A stretch of 40,144 nt of DNA from positions 1 through 40,144 of the forward strand of contig JAFMBT010000014.1 in NCBI GenBank assembly GCA_017858325.1. The letters run 5' to 3'. Positions within the stretch are counted from its first letter, which is position 1. Each line of letters opens with the position of its first letter. Origin of the DNA: Candidatus Planktophila sp. (GTDB taxonomy: Bacteria; Actinomycetota; Actinomycetes; Nanopelagicales; Nanopelagicaceae). Shown here piece after piece: positions 1 through 10,075 of this stretch. Position numbers and translations under genes: made by a program. The notes beneath the pieces are model-generated. The model did not search any database. It saw only the letters and a program-made list of their open reading frames with translations, and had not been told where the DNA came from.

Positions 1-418
1 CCTCTGCCTGCTTCTTAGCCTCAAACTTTTCGCGGTGACCTTCGATGAGGGGTTCAATCTGCTCAACAGAAGCGGCTAACGCATCAAGGTCACCCACACC
101 ATTTAGATCACGTACTTGCTGACGCAATTTTTTTACTGCTTCATAGGCGTCATCAGGGACCATTGCCCCAGATGTAATTCGCGCAGCGGTAAGTGCAACG
201 TCTGAGGCAAGGGATTCAAACTTGCGTACAAAGTATGCCAACGCTTCTTCAGCGCTCTTTCCTGGATATGATCCGACTATTTTTTCGCCCTCGGATGTGC
301 GAACGTATACATTTCCATCATCGCCGACTCGACCAAATTGTGATGGATCACCGATCAATGCAGAAGCGGCACTTATTTGAGGTGCGACCTGTGATGGGTT
401 TGGATTTTCCGTGGTCAT
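1..418 (-). CDS. DUF349 domain protein, N-terminal part (runs off the window)
   Basis: The reverse strand is open from 418 to the window edge, giving 139 N-terminal residues. The protein starts MTTENPNPSQV, is polar, and has a central stretch with an FGRVGDDGNVYVRTSEGE-like segment followed by charged helices rich in Lys, Glu and Gln that end ...EGHREKFEAKKQAE. This matches the start of actinobacterial DUF349 proteins, whose repeats form coiled-coil helices; their function is unknown. Two in-frame ATGs exist (424 and 418). The Shine-Dalgarno AAAGGA sits directly against the first but 6 nt before the second, so 418 is preferred. The C-terminal part is outside the window. It is divergent from the MBL-fold gene across a 128 nt gap. 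Family assignment is from remembered similarity; no function is inferred. Confidence 0.75.
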   Translation of the reverse strand, partial: MTTENPNPSQVAPQISAASALIGDPSQFGRVGDDGNVYVRTSEGEKIVGSYPGKSAEEALAYFVRKFESLASDVALTAARITSGAMVPDDAYEAVKKLRQQVRDLNGVGDLDALAASVEQIEPLIEGHREKFEAKKQAE

Positions 419-546
419 AGTCATTCCTTTCAGCGCGTTGGCCAGTCAGGCCTTCGTTAATGCAACCAATGATGGGAGGACAAAGGTACCCTGTCTTACT
501 AACGCCTCAAAAATTGAGCGTAAATTCATCGAGGCGGAGGCGAGAG

Positions 547-1203
547 ATGTTGATTCGAGTGCATCCAGCACCAATGTTTGCAACCAATTGCTGGGTCCTG
601 GCGACTGGGCAAGGATCAGAGTGCATCATCGTTGATCCAGGGGGTCCGGATGTAAGCCCAGATATCGAGGCAATTGTTGCTCACGAAAACCTTAAGCCGG
701 TCGCGATTCTTCTCACTCACGGACATCTCGATCATACGTTTTCAGTCGTACCGTTGGCAGATGGATATTCAATTCCCGCCTATATCCATAGCAATGACCG
801 ATTGGCGCTCACGCGACCTGAAGTGATTCACGGATCAGATTTCATCGCTACCTTTTCGGGGAAAGTGTGGCGTGAGCCGGAGCGTGTAGAAGAGTTACGA
901 AACAATGAAATCTTTGAAGCGGTTGGACTTACAATCAAAACAATCCATGCACCAGGACATACCTCAGGCTCGCTGATGTTTCTTGTCAACGATGAAGTAC
1001 TGCTCAGCGGTGATGTGTTATTAGCAGGCTCAATCGGTAGAACTGATCTCCCAGGTGGATCGCATGAGGTAATGCAGAAAACGCTATCGACAAAGGTCCT
1101 GTCTCAGCCAGATCACTTACGAGTTCTCCCAGGACATGGCCCGGACACGACTATTGAATTTGAGCGAAGAACTAACCCTTATCTGAAAGAATTGCGTTTA
1201 TGA
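547..1203 (+). CDS. MBL-fold metallo-hydrolase (glyoxalase II-like)
   Basis: This 218-residue protein has the metallo-beta-lactamase zinc signature THGHLDH early in the sequence, a later HAPGHTSGS histidine, an [16 protein letters not shown] aspartate and a C-terminal LPGHGPDT histidine, which together form the usual two-metal site. Proteins like this are hydroxyacylglutathione hydrolase-like thioesterases; the real substrate is unknown, and actinobacteria lack glutathione. The reading frame is open from 460, but ATG 547 is chosen because GGAGG at 536-540 lies 6 nt upstream. A TAAATT hexamer at 521-526 could be the -10 of a short-leader transcript. It overlaps hisS by 4 nt (ATGA), so the two are probably co-transcribed; this gene precedes hisS in many actinobacteria. 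Confidence 0.9.
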   Translation: MLIRVHPAPMFATNCWVLATGQGSECIIVDPGGPDVSPDIEAIVAHENLKPVAILLTHGHLDHTFSVVPLADGYSIPAYIHSNDRLALTRPEVIHGSDFIATFSGKVWREPERVEELRNNEIFEAVGLTIKTIHAPGHTSGSLMFLVNDEVLLSGDVLLAGSIGRTDLPGGSHEVMQKTLSTKVLSQPDHLRVLPGHGPDTTIEFERRTNPYLKELRL

Positions 1204-2462
1204 AACGCGAAAAGATCATGGCACCGAAAGGTGTGAGTGAGTACCTTCCTCCGCGTTCTGCCTCTTTTGAGTGGGTGCGAGAGAAACTAATCAACCCTGC
1301 AAAATTGGCGGGTTATCAATTGATGGAGTTGCCGGTCTTTGAAGATACCCAGTTATTCTCCCGCGGCGTCGGTGAGTCAACAGATGTAGTCAGTAAAGAG
1401 ATGTACACCTTCGAAGATCGTGGTGGTCGTTCGATTACTTTGCGGCCAGAAGGCACTGCTGGAGTGATGCGCGCTGTGATTGAACATTCACTTGATCGCG
1501 GCCAACTTCCGGTGAAAGTTTATTACTCTGGTGCTTTCTTCAGAGCTGAACGGCCACAGGCGGGGCGTTATCGTCAATTCTACCAAGTAGGCGTTGAATC
1601 GATCGGCCTAGATGATCCGGCTATTGATGCCGAAATCATTGCATTGGCTGATAACGCATTTAAGAGTATTGGTTTGACGCGATATCGCCTTGAGATCACA
1701 TCGTTGGGGGACCAAGCGTCACGAGCCGCCCATCGCAATGAGCTCGTAAAATTCTTAGCAGCTTTAGATCTCGACGAAGCCACGAAGGCGCGCGCTGAAA
1801 TTAATCCTTTACGTATTTTTGATGATAAGCGAGAAGAGATAAAGGCGCTGATGACCAACGCTCCACTTCTCATTGACTATCTGACTGAAGAATCTAAAGC
1901 AAATTTTGATCTAGTCTGTTCCTATCTTGATGCCCTTAAGATTACTTACGTAATCAACCCACGTATGGTTCGAGGATTGGATTACTACACCGGGACAACC
2001 TTTGAATTCGTTCATGAGGATCTTGGTGCCCAATCTGGGATTGGTGGCGGCGGACGCTATGACGGGTTGATGCAAACATTAGGTGGATCAGATCTTTCAG
2101 GCATTGGATTTGGATTGGGTGTAGACCGAGTGCTTCTTGCTGCTGAGGCAGAAGGGGTGCTTGCACTCAGTGATTTTGTCAGCGATCTCTACATCATTCC
2201 GCTAGGTGATGCTTCAAAACAATCGGCGCTGGTGTTGGCACAGGAGTTGCGTCGTGATGGGTTTCAGGTTGAGATTGCATTTGGCGACAGGGCTCTCAAG
2301 GGTGCCATGAAGGCTGCTGATAAGTCAGGTAGCGCATATGCGATCGTTCTTGGTGATGCGGAGATTTCTAGTGGCGCCGTTGAGCTCAAGCGCATGAGTG
2401 ATGGTCAAGTTTCCTCGGTTAAGATGAGCGAATTGAAGAGCGCTTTATCTGAGAGAAAGTAG
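1200..2462 (+). CDS. hisS: Histidyl-tRNA synthetase
   Basis: HisRS charges tRNA-His with histidine in the cytoplasm. The 420-residue length is normal for the bacterial enzyme. Class II motif 2 is at about residues 113-131 ([15 protein letters not shown]), the histidine-specific loop [12 protein letters not shown] at about 258-269, GGGGRYDGL at about 282-290, and motif 3 [11 protein letters not shown] at about 301-311. An anticodon-binding domain follows. The start ATG at 1200 overlaps the MBL gene stop as ATGA. A second in-frame ATG at 1218 is possible, but the 5-8 residues before the conserved APKG motif fit the longer form. aspS follows after 8 nt, so translation-gene co-expression is likely. 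Confidence 0.97.
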   Translation: MKREKIMAPKGVSEYLPPRSASFEWVREKLINPAKLAGYQLMELPVFEDTQLFSRGVGESTDVVSKEMYTFEDRGGRSITLRPEGTAGVMRAVIEHSLDRGQLPVKVYYSGAFFRAERPQAGRYRQFYQVGVESIGLDDPAIDAEIIALADNAFKSIGLTRYRLEITSLGDQASRAAHRNELVKFLAALDLDEATKARAEINPLRIFDDKREEIKALMTNAPLLIDYLTEESKANFDLVCSYLDALKITYVINPRMVRGLDYYTGTTFEFVHEDLGAQSGIGGGGRYDGLMQTLGGSDLSGIGFGLGVDRVLLAAEAEGVLALSDFVSDLYIIPLGDASKQSALVLAQELRRDGFQVEIAFGDRALKGAMKAADKSGSAYAIVLGDAEISSGAVELKRMSDGQVSSVKMSELKSALSERK

Positions 2463-2470
2463 TAGTAAGC

Positions 2471-4216
2471 ATGATTCGTACACATGACGCTGGCTCCTTG
2501 CGTGCTTCTCACGCTGGGCAGACTGTCACCCTGGCAGGTTGGGTTGCCCGTCGCCGCGATCATGGCGGAGTTGCATTTATTGACTTACGAGATGCGACGG
2601 GATCGGTTCAAGTTGTCATTCGCGATGAAGCGCTAGCTGGTTCTCTGCGAGCAGAGTGGTGTCTTGCCATCACGGGTGAAGTGGTGGCACGTCCTGCAGG
2701 TAATGAGAATTCTGGACTTCCTACTGGTGCAATTGAAGTAATGGGAGATGCCGTTACTGTGTTGAGTGAGTCTGCACCTCTTCCTTTTCCAGTTGATACC
2801 GGGGTCGAGTCTGATATTTCAGAGGAAATTCGACTTCGCTATAGATATTTAGATCTTCGACGAGAGGGACCTGCGGCAAATCTTCGTCTACGTTCTCGCG
2901 TGACATCGGCCATTAGAAGGGCGATGGATGAGTTGAACTTTCTGGAAATCGAAACACCGTATCTCACTCGTTCGACACCTGAAGGAGCCCGAGATTTTCT
3001 CGTACCTGTGCGTCTTCAGCCGGGGAGCTGGTATGCCCTTCCGCAGTCACCGCAGTTATTTAAGCAATTACTGATGGTTGCAGGTATGGAGCGTTACTAT
3101 CAGATTGCCCGTTGTTTCCGCGATGAAGATTTTCGTGCTGATCGTCAACCAGAGTTCACGCAATTAGATATCGAAATGTCATTTATCGATCAAGCCGACA
3201 TTATTGCTGTAGCTGAAAAGATTTTAGTGGATGTTTGGAAAGATAGCGTCGGTTACACCATTCCAACACCAATACCCCATATGACTTATCGAGATGCCTT
3301 GAATCGATTTGGTTCAGATAAGCCAGATCTGCGCTTTGCAAATGAATTAGTGGACGTTACAGATTTCTTTAAAGGGACACCATTTAGAGTCTTCCAAGCC
3401 GAGTACGTAGGTGCGGTAGTAATGCCTGGTGGTGCAAACTCACCACGACGTGAACTAGATGCTTGGCAAGATTGGGCGAAGGCACGTGGAGCTAAAGGGT
3501 TGGCATACATATTACTTAACGACGACGGCACTCTCGGGGGCCCTGTATCGAAGAATATTTCTGAAGAAGAACAAGCGGGAATTGCTGTGACCGTTGGTGC
3601 ACGCAAGGGCGACGCTATTTTCTTTGCCGCCGGCGATCAGAGAACGTCTCAAGCTTTACTCGGTGCGGTGCGAATCGAGATAGGAAAGCGTTGTAATCTC
3701 ATTGAAGAAGGCGCCTGGAAATTTCTCTGGGTTGTCGATGCTCCGATGTTTGAACCAACCGACGATGGGGGATGGACCGCCGTTCATCATCCATTTACCG
3801 GCCCTAAACCTGAGTTCTCTTCTACTTTCTCACAAGATCCTGGCAATGCTCTCGCTTATGCCTACGACATTGTTCTCAACGGTACTGAACTCGGCGGCGG
3901 CTCGATTCGTATTCACGATAAAGAGATCCAGCGAGAAGTTTTTCGGGTAATCGGCTTGAGTGATGAAGAGGCCAATAGCAAATTCGGCTTCTTGTTAGAA
4001 GCATTTAATTACGGCCCACCACCTCACGGTGGAATTGCCTTAGGTTTAGATCGAGTGTGCGCTCTCTTAACTGGAAGTGAATCTATTCGTGAGGTGATCG
4101 CCTTTCCAAAGACTGCAAGCGGAGGCGATCCGTTAACTGGCGCACCAACTCCAATCACAACGGCGCAGCGCCGTGAGAGTGGTATCGACTACAAGCCAGA
4201 AGTGCCCGCGAAATAA
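2471..4216 (+). CDS. aspS: Aspartyl-tRNA synthetase, probably non-discriminating (Asp/Asn)
   Basis: This is a 581-residue bacterial-type AspRS with an N-terminal OB-fold anticodon domain ([18 protein letters not shown]), a class II core ([18 protein letters not shown]) interrupted by the GAD insertion, and motif 3 ([10 protein letters not shown]). His31 in the RRRDHG loop and Gly77 in RPAGN are the residue types known from non-discriminating AspRS; discriminating enzymes have Leu and Lys there. It therefore probably also makes Asp-tRNA-Asn, which the GatCAB amidotransferase would convert to Asn-tRNA-Asn. No asnS or gat gene is visible here, so the second step is inference. It lies 8 nt after hisS. 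Confidence 0.96.
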   Translation: MIRTHDAGSLRASHAGQTVTLAGWVARRRDHGGVAFIDLRDATGSVQVVIRDEALAGSLRAEWCLAITGEVVARPAGNENSGLPTGAIEVMGDAVTVLSESAPLPFPVDTGVESDISEEIRLRYRYLDLRREGPAANLRLRSRVTSAIRRAMDELNFLEIETPYLTRSTPEGARDFLVPVRLQPGSWYALPQSPQLFKQLLMVAGMERYYQIARCFRDEDFRADRQPEFTQLDIEMSFIDQADIIAVAEKILVDVWKDSVGYTIPTPIPHMTYRDALNRFGSDKPDLRFANELVDVTDFFKGTPFRVFQAEYVGAVVMPGGANSPRRELDAWQDWAKARGAKGLAYILLNDDGTLGGPVSKNISEEEQAGIAVTVGARKGDAIFFAAGDQRTSQALLGAVRIEIGKRCNLIEEGAWKFLWVVDAPMFEPTDDGGWTAVHHPFTGPKPEFSSTFSQDPGNALAYAYDIVLNGTELGGGSIRIHDKEIQREVFRVIGLSDEEANSKFGFLLEAFNYGPPPHGGIALGLDRVCALLTGSESIREVIAFPKTASGGDPLTGAPTPITTAQRRESGIDYKPEVPAK

Positions 4217-4270
4217 GCCAATCGGGTAGGCTTCTCACATAGAAGTTCTAAAGCGGAATTGAGGAACATT

Positions 4271-4639
4271 ATGAGCGCAGGCGGAATTGCAGCAATTATT
4301 TGTGCGGTGGCACTTCTGTTCATTGCCGTGGCTGTGGCCTACGCAGTGATTCGCCTAGGCCGTTTTATCGATGAGGCGAGTGTTTCACTTGCTGCCCTCA
4401 CTACCGAAACAACGCCCTTAATACAGGAATCAACGCGAACGCTTGAATTAGTCAATAGTCCACTTGAATCTTTTGCAAAGATTTCCAGGAATGTCGAGCA
4501 GGTCACGACAAAGGTTTCAGAGGCAGCAACGGATTTTATCGACCATAGTGGACCAGCGGTTAAGGTCGCTGGCGCACTGATTACAGCTGCACAAGCCGGG
4601 AAGAGCCGTGAGAAGAAAAAGAAGAAGAAGGCTGAGTGA
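4271..4639 (+). CDS. DUF948 small membrane protein with lysine-rich tail
   Basis: This 122-residue protein has one strongly hydrophobic N-terminal segment (about residues 4-27), then an amphipathic helical region with heptad-like spacing (about 35-95), and ends in a basic tail of consecutive lysines. The layout matches the DUF948 family of small membrane-anchored proteins of unknown function, resembling general stress or methyl-accepting helical proteins. ATG 4271 is chosen because GAGGA at 4261-4265 lies 5 nt upstream; the frame extends to a TTG at 4259 that has no ribosome site. Actinobacteria commonly have a DUF948 gene between aspS and alaS. It lies 9 nt before alaS and is probably in its operon. 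Confidence 0.85.
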   Translation: MSAGGIAAIICAVALLFIAVAVAYAVIRLGRFIDEASVSLAALTTETTPLIQESTRTLELVNSPLESFAKISRNVEQVTTKVSEAATDFIDHSGPAVKVAGALITAAQAGKSREKKKKKKAE

Positions 4640-4648
4640 GTGTAATTC

Positions 4649-7324
4649 GTGGAATCAGCGGAGATCCGCGCACGTTGGTTGCGCTTTTTTGAATCAGGTA
4701 ACTCGCTCGGCTTAGACCATACAGTTGTACCTTCGGCATCTCTGATAGCCGATGATCCCAATCTCCTTCTCGTTAACGCAGGGATGGTTCCCTTTAAACC
4801 CTTCTTTCTCGGTGAAGTCACGCCACCGTATGCACGCGCGACATCTGTACAGAAATGTGTGCGCACCCTTGATATTGATGAAGTTGGAAAGACGACTCGT
4901 CACGCATCTTTCTTTCAAATGTGTGGAAACTTTTCTTTTGGTGATTACTTTAAAGAAGGTGCCATAGCACTCGCATGGGAATTGCTGACCAAACCAATCA
5001 CTGAAGGCGGTTACGGATTTCCCGAGGAACGCTTATGGGTAACCATCTACCTCGATGATGACGAAGCAGCAAATATCTGGCATAAGAAAATTGGCGTTCC
5101 TCTGGAACGAATTCAACGCCGCGATATGGCCGATAACTTCTGGTCCATGGGAGTTCCTGGCCCGTGTGGACCTTGTTCTGAGATTTACTACGATCGTGGC
5201 CCATCATACGGAGTAGATGGCGGACCCATCGCTGATGAAAATAGATACCTGGAAGTATGGAACCTCGTCTTTATGCAGAATGAACGCGGAGAAGGTGGCG
5301 GCAAGGATGGCTTCCCAATTCTTGGAGAACTTCCTGCAAAGAGCATTGATACTGGCTTGGGCTTAGAGCGCATGGCCGCTCTGCTTCAGGGCGTTGAAAA
5401 TATTTACGAAATTGATACTACGATGCAAATTCTCAATCGTGCATCTGAACTCTCTGGTGTCACCTACGGCAGAGACGAAAAATCAGATATCTCGCTTCGA
5501 GTGATTGCAGATCATGCGCGAACGGCGGCGATGTTGATTGGCGATGGCGTCACTCCGGGTAACGAAGGTCGCGGATATGTTTTGCGCCGAATGATGCGCC
5601 GCACGATACGAAATATGCGTCTCCTTGGCAGTAATGATCCGAGCATGGTTTCACTCACTCAAGCGGCAATCGCTGCAATGGGGGCTCAATATCCTGAGCT
5701 GCAATCTGATTCAGCACGAATTCTTTCGGTGAGCGCATCCGAGGAAGAGAGTTTCTTGCAGACGCTTAAGAGTGGAACAATTATTTTTGACACCGCAGCG
5801 CAGGTGATGAAGAAGAGAAACTCGACGGTCATGGGCGGTGAAGATGTCTTCAAACTTCACGACACCTATGGTTTTCCTTTCGATCTCACTCTTGAGATGG
5901 CTCGTGAAGTAGGCCTGGAAGTTGACGAGGCTGGATTCACTCGACTAATGAAAGAACAGCGCGAGCGAGCTAAGGCAGATGCGCGTGAGAAGAAGAGTGG
6001 TCACACAGATCTCAGTGAGTATAAAAAGATTGCCGATGACAAGGGTCGTACTGAGTTCATCGGATATTCAGAGGTCATTGCAGAGTCTAAAATTCAAGCA
6101 ATTGTTCTCGACGGCCTAAGCACATCGTCGGCGGATCAGGGGTCAGATGTCGAGATCGTTCTAGATCGCACGCCGTTCTACGCTGAAGGTGGCGGACAGT
6201 TGGCAGACGGTGGAACCATCACCCTGCATGATGGGACGATCATTGAGATCGATGATGTGCAAAATCCAGTTCCCGGATTATCAATACATAGAGGACGCGT
6301 TCTCAAAGGTTCAGTGCAAGTAGGTCAGTCAGCGCTAGCGGCCATTGATAACGAGCGTCGCAACGCTATTTCGCGAGCACATACAGCAACGCATATGGTC
6401 CATAAGGCCTTTAGAGAAGTACTAGGGGAAACTGCAACGCAGGCAGGTTCAGAGAACTCTCCAGGGCGTTTCCGTTTTGATTTTCCATCGGCGGGCTCAC
6501 TCTCTGAAGGTGTTCTTGATGAAGTTGAGGCACGAGTGAACGAGCTTTTGATCAATGATCTTGCAGTTACCGCCGAGGTAATGTCACAGGCTGAAGCGAA
6601 GAAGCTCGGTGCGATGGCCCTCTTTGGCGAAAAGTATGGCGATCATGTTCGAGTTGTCAGCGTCGGAGAGTGGGCGAGAGAACTCTGTGGCGGTACCCAC
6701 GTGCACCGTTCAGGTCAATTAGGTTTAGTCAAACTTCTCTCTGAGTCATCTATCGGTGCGGGTGTTCGTCGCGTTGAAGCACTCGTTGGTGCTGACGCCT
6801 ACCAATTTCTTGCACGCGAGCATGTATTGCTTAACTCTCTCACCCAGATCATCAAAGGTGCTCGTGTAGAAGAGTTGCCTTCGCGCGTAAATGATCTTGT
6901 AATAAAGATGAAGGATATTGAGAAGGAGCTAGCCTCTTTACGAACCTCTGCAGCGATGCAAGGTGCGAGCAAGCTCATTGAAAACGCTAAAGATATTTCT
7001 GGAGTTTCCTACATTTCTGGATCGCTCGCAGATGGGATTGCCGCCGATAGTTTGCGTGAGATCGCCCTGGATCTCCGTGCGCGGAGCCCGAAAAATGTAG
7101 TGGTGCTTACAAGTGTTGTTGAAGGAAAAGTTGTCTTAGTTGTTGCGGTGAGTGAAGCCGCACGATCATCTCAGGTGAAGGCTGGGGCACTTGTTAAGGT
7201 AGCGAGTGCGATTCTGGGTGGTGGCGGAGGTGGAAAAGATGATTTCGCACAGGGTGGCGGAACGGATACTGCGAAGATTCCTGAAGCAATGAAGGCCATC
7301 GAACTAGCGATCGCGGGCAAGTAA
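4649..7324 (+). CDS. alaS: Alanyl-tRNA synthetase
   Basis: This 891-residue protein is full-length AlaRS. It contains a class II core starting with the typical ...[10 protein letters not shown]...[11 protein letters not shown] sequence, an editing domain whose zinc ligands are in [11 protein letters not shown] (about residue 577) and [10 protein letters not shown] (about 680), and the C-terminal C-Ala domain ending in a glycine-rich [15 protein letters not shown] region. It charges tRNA-Ala and clears mischarged Ser/Gly-tRNA-Ala. The start is GTG 4649, with only a weak GAGTGAG-like sequence upstream. The next ATG is far inside the conserved core, so GTG is required. It overlaps ruvX by one base. 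Confidence 0.97.
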   Translation: MESAEIRARWLRFFESGNSLGLDHTVVPSASLIADDPNLLLVNAGMVPFKPFFLGEVTPPYARATSVQKCVRTLDIDEVGKTTRHASFFQMCGNFSFGDYFKEGAIALAWELLTKPITEGGYGFPEERLWVTIYLDDDEAANIWHKKIGVPLERIQRRDMADNFWSMGVPGPCGPCSEIYYDRGPSYGVDGGPIADENRYLEVWNLVFMQNERGEGGGKDGFPILGELPAKSIDTGLGLERMAALLQGVENIYEIDTTMQILNRASELSGVTYGRDEKSDISLRVIADHARTAAMLIGDGVTPGNEGRGYVLRRMMRRTIRNMRLLGSNDPSMVSLTQAAIAAMGAQYPELQSDSARILSVSASEEESFLQTLKSGTIIFDTAAQVMKKRNSTVMGGEDVFKLHDTYGFPFDLTLEMAREVGLEVDEAGFTRLMKEQRERAKADAREKKSGHTDLSEYKKIADDKGRTEFIGYSEVIAESKIQAIVLDGLSTSSADQGSDVEIVLDRTPFYAEGGGQLADGGTITLHDGTIIEIDDVQNPVPGLSIHRGRVLKGSVQVGQSALAAIDNERRNAISRAHTATHMVHKAFREVLGETATQAGSENSPGRFRFDFPSAGSLSEGVLDEVEARVNELLINDLAVTAEVMSQAEAKKLGAMALFGEKYGDHVRVVSVGEWARELCGGTHVHRSGQLGLVKLLSESSIGAGVRRVEALVGADAYQFLAREHVLLNSLTQIIKGARVEELPSRVNDLVIKMKDIEKELASLRTSAAMQGASKLIENAKDISGVSYISGSLADGIAADSLREIALDLRARSPKNVVVLTSVVEGKVVLVVAVSEAARSSQVKAGALVKVASAILGGGGGGKDDFAQGGGTDTAKIPEAMKAIELAIAGK

Positions 7325-7746
7325 TGTCGCGGCTGGGTCGCAGACTCGCCTTTGATTACGGGGATGTTCGCATTGGCGTAGCTGTATGTGATATCGATGC
7401 AATTCTCTCTTCGCCCCTTGAACCACTAAAGAGTAAGCATCCGGCGCTGATGGATCAAATCAAAGCATTAATCAAAGAGTACGAGCCGGTGCGGATTTAT
7501 GTTGGCCAACCTTTGAATCTCTCAGGAGAACCCTCTACTTCGAGCGCAAAAGCGAACGCCTTTGCAGCAGAATTGAGATCTAACGTTGATTGCGACATTG
7601 TGATGATTGATGAACGTCTGACAACAGTGTCAGCCAGCGCTCTTCTGAGTCAAGCAGGGATAAATGCGAAGGACCAGAAGAAACTGATCGATTCTGTCGC
7701 CGCAGTTGCGATTCTAGAGAGAGGGCTTGCTCGTGAAGGTAGATAA
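7324..7746 (+). CDS. ruvX: Holliday junction resolvase-like RNase (YqgF/RuvX)
   Basis: This 140-residue protein has the RNase H-like fold signatures of the YqgF family: AFDYGDVRIGVAV with catalytic Asp11, a VGQPLNLSG strand, DERLTTVSA, and a C-terminal IDSVAAVAILE acidic motif. Family members act in 16S rRNA 5'-end maturation and have been proposed as Holliday junction resolvases. The start overlaps the alaS stop (TAATG), and its 3' end overlaps mltG by 14 nt if mltG starts at 7733. The alaS-ruvX-mltG-aroE order is widely conserved in actinobacteria and Gram-positives. Confidence 0.93.
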   Translation: MSRLGRRLAFDYGDVRIGVAVCDIDAILSSPLEPLKSKHPALMDQIKALIKEYEPVRIYVGQPLNLSGEPSTSSAKANAFAAELRSNVDCDIVMIDERLTTVSASALLSQAGINAKDQKKLIDSVAAVAILERGLAREGR

Positions 7747-8764
7747 ACCCGCTCTCCTTCGAGTTGGCGCAGCGCTACTTGCAAGTTTCCTCATTATTGC
7801 TGGACTTTCCTTGATCAAACGAGGTCCAGCAGCGGCTGCAGATTTTCCTTGCCGAGTAGATTCAAATGCAGAGCAGATTTCGATTGATGTCTCATTAGGG
7901 GAGACTGGATCGGAGATCGCTCTGGAGCTCTTTGAAAAGGGTGTTACGAAATCTCAAGAGAGTTTCTTCCGGGTTGCAGTTGCTGATCAACGTTCGGCAT
8001 CTATTGCGCCAGGTCTCCACCTGATCGATGAAGAGATTTGTGCTGAAGATGCGCTGACTCAACTACTCGATAGTAAAAGGATTGTAGGTCTCATCGCTGT
8101 GAAGGAGGGAGCGTGGCTGAGTGAGATCAAAGAGAGTTTTCAGAAAGCAGGCATTCCACGAAAGGAAATCGATCGAGCCTTCGAGAAAGCAATTCTCCCA
8201 AAACCCTTCATCAGTTTAGAGGGCTTACTCTTTCCGGCCCAGTATAGTTTCGCAAAGGGGACACCGATCGACCGCGCGATTGTAGAGATGATAAGCAAGG
8301 GGGAGCGCGAAATGGTGAGAGCTGGTTTTCCCGGTAATACGAGTAAGTTCAACCAACAAGATTTGCTAGTAATCGCCTCAATTATTCAAGCAGAAGGAAC
8401 TGATGAGAATTTCGGCAAGGTTTCACGAGTTATTTACAATAGGCTGAAAATCGGAATGCCACTACAGATGGATTCAACCGTGCACTATGTCCAGCGCCAG
8501 CGTGGAGATATATTCCTTAGCACTAAATCCACGCTTCTCAATTCACCATATAACACCTACCGCAATACTGGACTTCCTCCCGCCCCAATTGGTAATCCAG
8601 GACGAAACGCGATGCTTGCAGCCGTGACGCCAACCCCTGGTGATTGGCTCTACTTCATCACCGTTGCTCCAGGTGACACACGATTTACACGATCTTTCGA
8701 CGAGTTCAATGAGTGGAAGTTGATTTATAGAGCTAATCTTCGAGCCGGAAAGTTTGAGAAGTGA
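7733..8764 (+). CDS. mltG: Endolytic murein transglycosylase MltG (YceG-like)
   Basis: This 343-residue protein has a single N-terminal transmembrane helix (about residues 9-27) and an extracytoplasmic YceG domain. The core motif IASIIQAEG carries the probable catalytic Glu221, followed by the conserved KVSRVIYNRLKIGMPLQMDS and a PYNTYRNTGLPPAPIGNPG segment. MltG cleaves nascent glycan strands and is thought to set their length next to the divisome or elongasome. GTG 7733 is preferred because AGAGGG (ending 7725) lies 7 nt upstream; TTG 7727 would sit on top of it. The stop overlaps or nearly abuts the aroE start. Confidence 0.92.
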   Translation: MKVDKPALLRVGAALLASFLIIAGLSLIKRGPAAAADFPCRVDSNAEQISIDVSLGETGSEIALELFEKGVTKSQESFFRVAVADQRSASIAPGLHLIDEEICAEDALTQLLDSKRIVGLIAVKEGAWLSEIKESFQKAGIPRKEIDRAFEKAILPKPFISLEGLLFPAQYSFAKGTPIDRAIVEMISKGEREMVRAGFPGNTSKFNQQDLLVIASIIQAEGTDENFGKVSRVIYNRLKIGMPLQMDSTVHYVQRQRGDIFLSTKSTLLNSPYNTYRNTGLPPAPIGNPGRNAMLAAVTPTPGDWLYFITVAPGDTRFTRSFDEFNEWKLIYRANLRAGKFEK

Positions 8765-8766
8765 CG

Positions 8767-9567
8767 ATGATTCGTGGCGCCGTTCTTGGGTCTCCAATCT
8801 CACATTCACTTTCTCCGGTGCTATATAAGGCAGCCTTTGCATTTCTTGGAATTGATGGTCGATATGAAGCAATCGATGTACCGAGTGGCATTCTCGCTGA
8901 TTTTTTCACCAAAGGCTCAAGTGAATTTGATTATTTTTCGCTGACAATGCCTTTGAAAGAAGAAGCGTTGTCGCTTGATATTTTCTTTGATGATCTTTCG
9001 AAAAGAATTGGCTCAGCCAATATGCTCTTTTGCAAGAACGGAACATGGCACGGCACCTCTACAGATGGTTCAGGATTTTTATCTGCCCTTGCATCATCTG
9101 ATCGCACCTTTTCAAACGCTCTAATCTTGGGCGCCGGTGGAACCGCTCGTGCTATCGCAGGTGCGATTGATTCATTTATTCCTGCAATTTCAATCTTGGG
9201 CCGCACGTCAACAAGACGAGAGGCGCTCTCTAGATGTGTGCAGTCGTCAACCTTTGAGTATCTCTCGTGGAGTGATGGATATGATCTTTCAGAATTTGAC
9301 TTGGTCATCAATACAACACCGGCCGGTGCTGCCGATCTACTAGCCGGGAACCTTCCCACCACAGTTACTGCACTCCTCTTTGATGTTATCTACACACCCT
9401 GGCCAACGGTATTGGCAACGAGATGGAGTGATCGATCGGGCCAGGTCATCAACGGAAAAGAACTTCTTCTCTGGCAAGGGATAGATCAATTAGAGAGGAT
9501 CGTTGCGGAGCCATTTGATCGCTTACTACTTGCGCGCCATCTGCGATCACATTTGTCCTCTGCTTAA
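8767..9567 (+). CDS. aroE: Shikimate dehydrogenase
   Basis: This 266-residue NADPH-dependent enzyme reduces 3-dehydroshikimate to shikimate. The N-terminal substrate domain has the GSPISHSLSPVL loop and MPLKE with the catalytic lysine, the nucleotide-binding loop is GAGGTARAI, and the C-terminal helix ends EPFDRLLLARHL. The motif usually read as NTDG is STDG here, a mild substitution; the Asp is kept. ATG 8767 is chosen because GAGAAG at 8756-8761 lies 5 nt upstream; an in-frame GTG at 8761 overlapping the mltG stop (GTGA) is a plausible alternative. It is separated from the other aro genes only by the prepilin peptidase gene. Confidence 0.93.
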   Translation: MIRGAVLGSPISHSLSPVLYKAAFAFLGIDGRYEAIDVPSGILADFFTKGSSEFDYFSLTMPLKEEALSLDIFFDDLSKRIGSANMLFCKNGTWHGTSTDGSGFLSALASSDRTFSNALILGAGGTARAIAGAIDSFIPAISILGRTSTRREALSRCVQSSTFEYLSWSDGYDLSEFDLVINTTPAGAADLLAGNLPTTVTALLFDVIYTPWPTVLATRWSDRSGQVINGKELLLWQGIDQLERIVAEPFDRLLLARHLRSHLSSA

Positions 9568-9611
9568 CCACAGGATCAACTTTTGGGGCCACCCTTGGCT
9601 AGAGGACGCGT

Positions 9612-9617
9612 TAGCGT
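9612..9617 (+). promoter_or_regulatory. -10-like hexamer TAGCGT, possible leaderless promoter of the prepilin peptidase gene
   Basis: TAGCGT ends exactly 6 nt before ATG 9624, the same geometry as other leaderless promoters in this window. No convincing -35 is seen. Confidence 0.35.
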
Positions 9618-9623
9618 TACATG

Positions 9624-10034
9624 ATGTTGCCCCTGATTTTTCCAATACTTATATGGTTGAGTTTTCGAGATATGAAATCTCATCGAATTCCTAATTTTGG
9701 ACTTACTCTACTTTTTTCAGTTTCACTTGCTTTTGTGCTTTTGCGAGGGCACCCATGGCCTCAGCATTGTGCAGCAACGGGCATTCTTTTAATCGCATCA
9801 GCGTTAGCTTATGTATTTTTTGGGCTCGGTATGGGGGATATCAAATTCTTGATCATATTAACGTTACTGGTGATCCCCGCAAACCCCACAAGTTATTACT
9901 GGTTTTTTGGTTCCTTCTCTCTTACGACCCTATTCCATGTGATCGTATCGACTCGATGTAATCTCAGCCGTAATATCTCGATTCCGTTAGCACCATCTCT
10001 ATCGATGGCTACGGTATGCGTTCTTTTTCTCTAA
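9624..10034 (+). CDS. Short A24-family prepilin peptidase
   Basis: This 136-residue polytopic membrane protein carries the two aspartates of type IV prepilin peptidases: one in [11 protein letters not shown] just after the first hydrophobic helix, and one in the GMGDIKFL motif. It lacks the N-terminal zinc/methyltransferase domain of PilD, as usual for short actinobacterial members. The role would be to cleave leader peptides of type IV pilin-like (Flp/Tad) prepilins at the membrane. ATG 9624 fits a leaderless transcript; the adjacent ATG 9621 is the alternative, and a stop at 9612 rules out earlier starts. No pilin or Tad gene is in this window. A homologue between aroE and aroC is common in actinobacteria. 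Confidence 0.85.
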   Translation: MLPLIFPILIWLSFRDMKSHRIPNFGLTLLFSVSLAFVLLRGHPWPQHCAATGILLIASALAYVFFGLGMGDIKFLIILTLLVIPANPTSYYWFFGSFSLTTLFHVIVSTRCNLSRNISIPLAPSLSMATVCVLFL

Positions 10035-10063
10035 ATTGGCAGGCATCTAGGGGAGCGATCTGC

Positions 10064-10069
10064 CAGAAT
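10064..10069 (+). promoter_or_regulatory. -10-like CAGAAT with TGn extension, candidate leaderless promoter of aroC
   Basis: The hexamer CAGAAT is preceded by TGC (an extended -10) and followed by 6 nt (AGGGGG) before ATG 10076. The AGGGGG run is too close to the ATG to act as a normal Shine-Dalgarno sequence, which favours leaderless initiation. Confidence 0.5.
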
Positions 10070-10075
10070 AGGGGG

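Noticed and set aside
440-452. GGCC-AGTCA-GGCC inverted repeat between the DUF349 and MBL genes
   Set aside because: The stems are only 4 bp and there is no T run or known motif; it may be chance.
4612-4632. Purine-rich AAG-type repeat encoding the lysine tail of the DUF948 protein
   Set aside because: It could invite slippage, but the frame continues to a stop right after it and lysine tails are normal for the family. It is not treated as a phase-variable repeat.
4339-4866. 175-codon minus-strand open frame across the DUF948 gene and alaS start
   Set aside because: It is antisense to two well-supported genes, has a polyphenylalanine run that mirrors the lysine codons, and has no recognisable domain.
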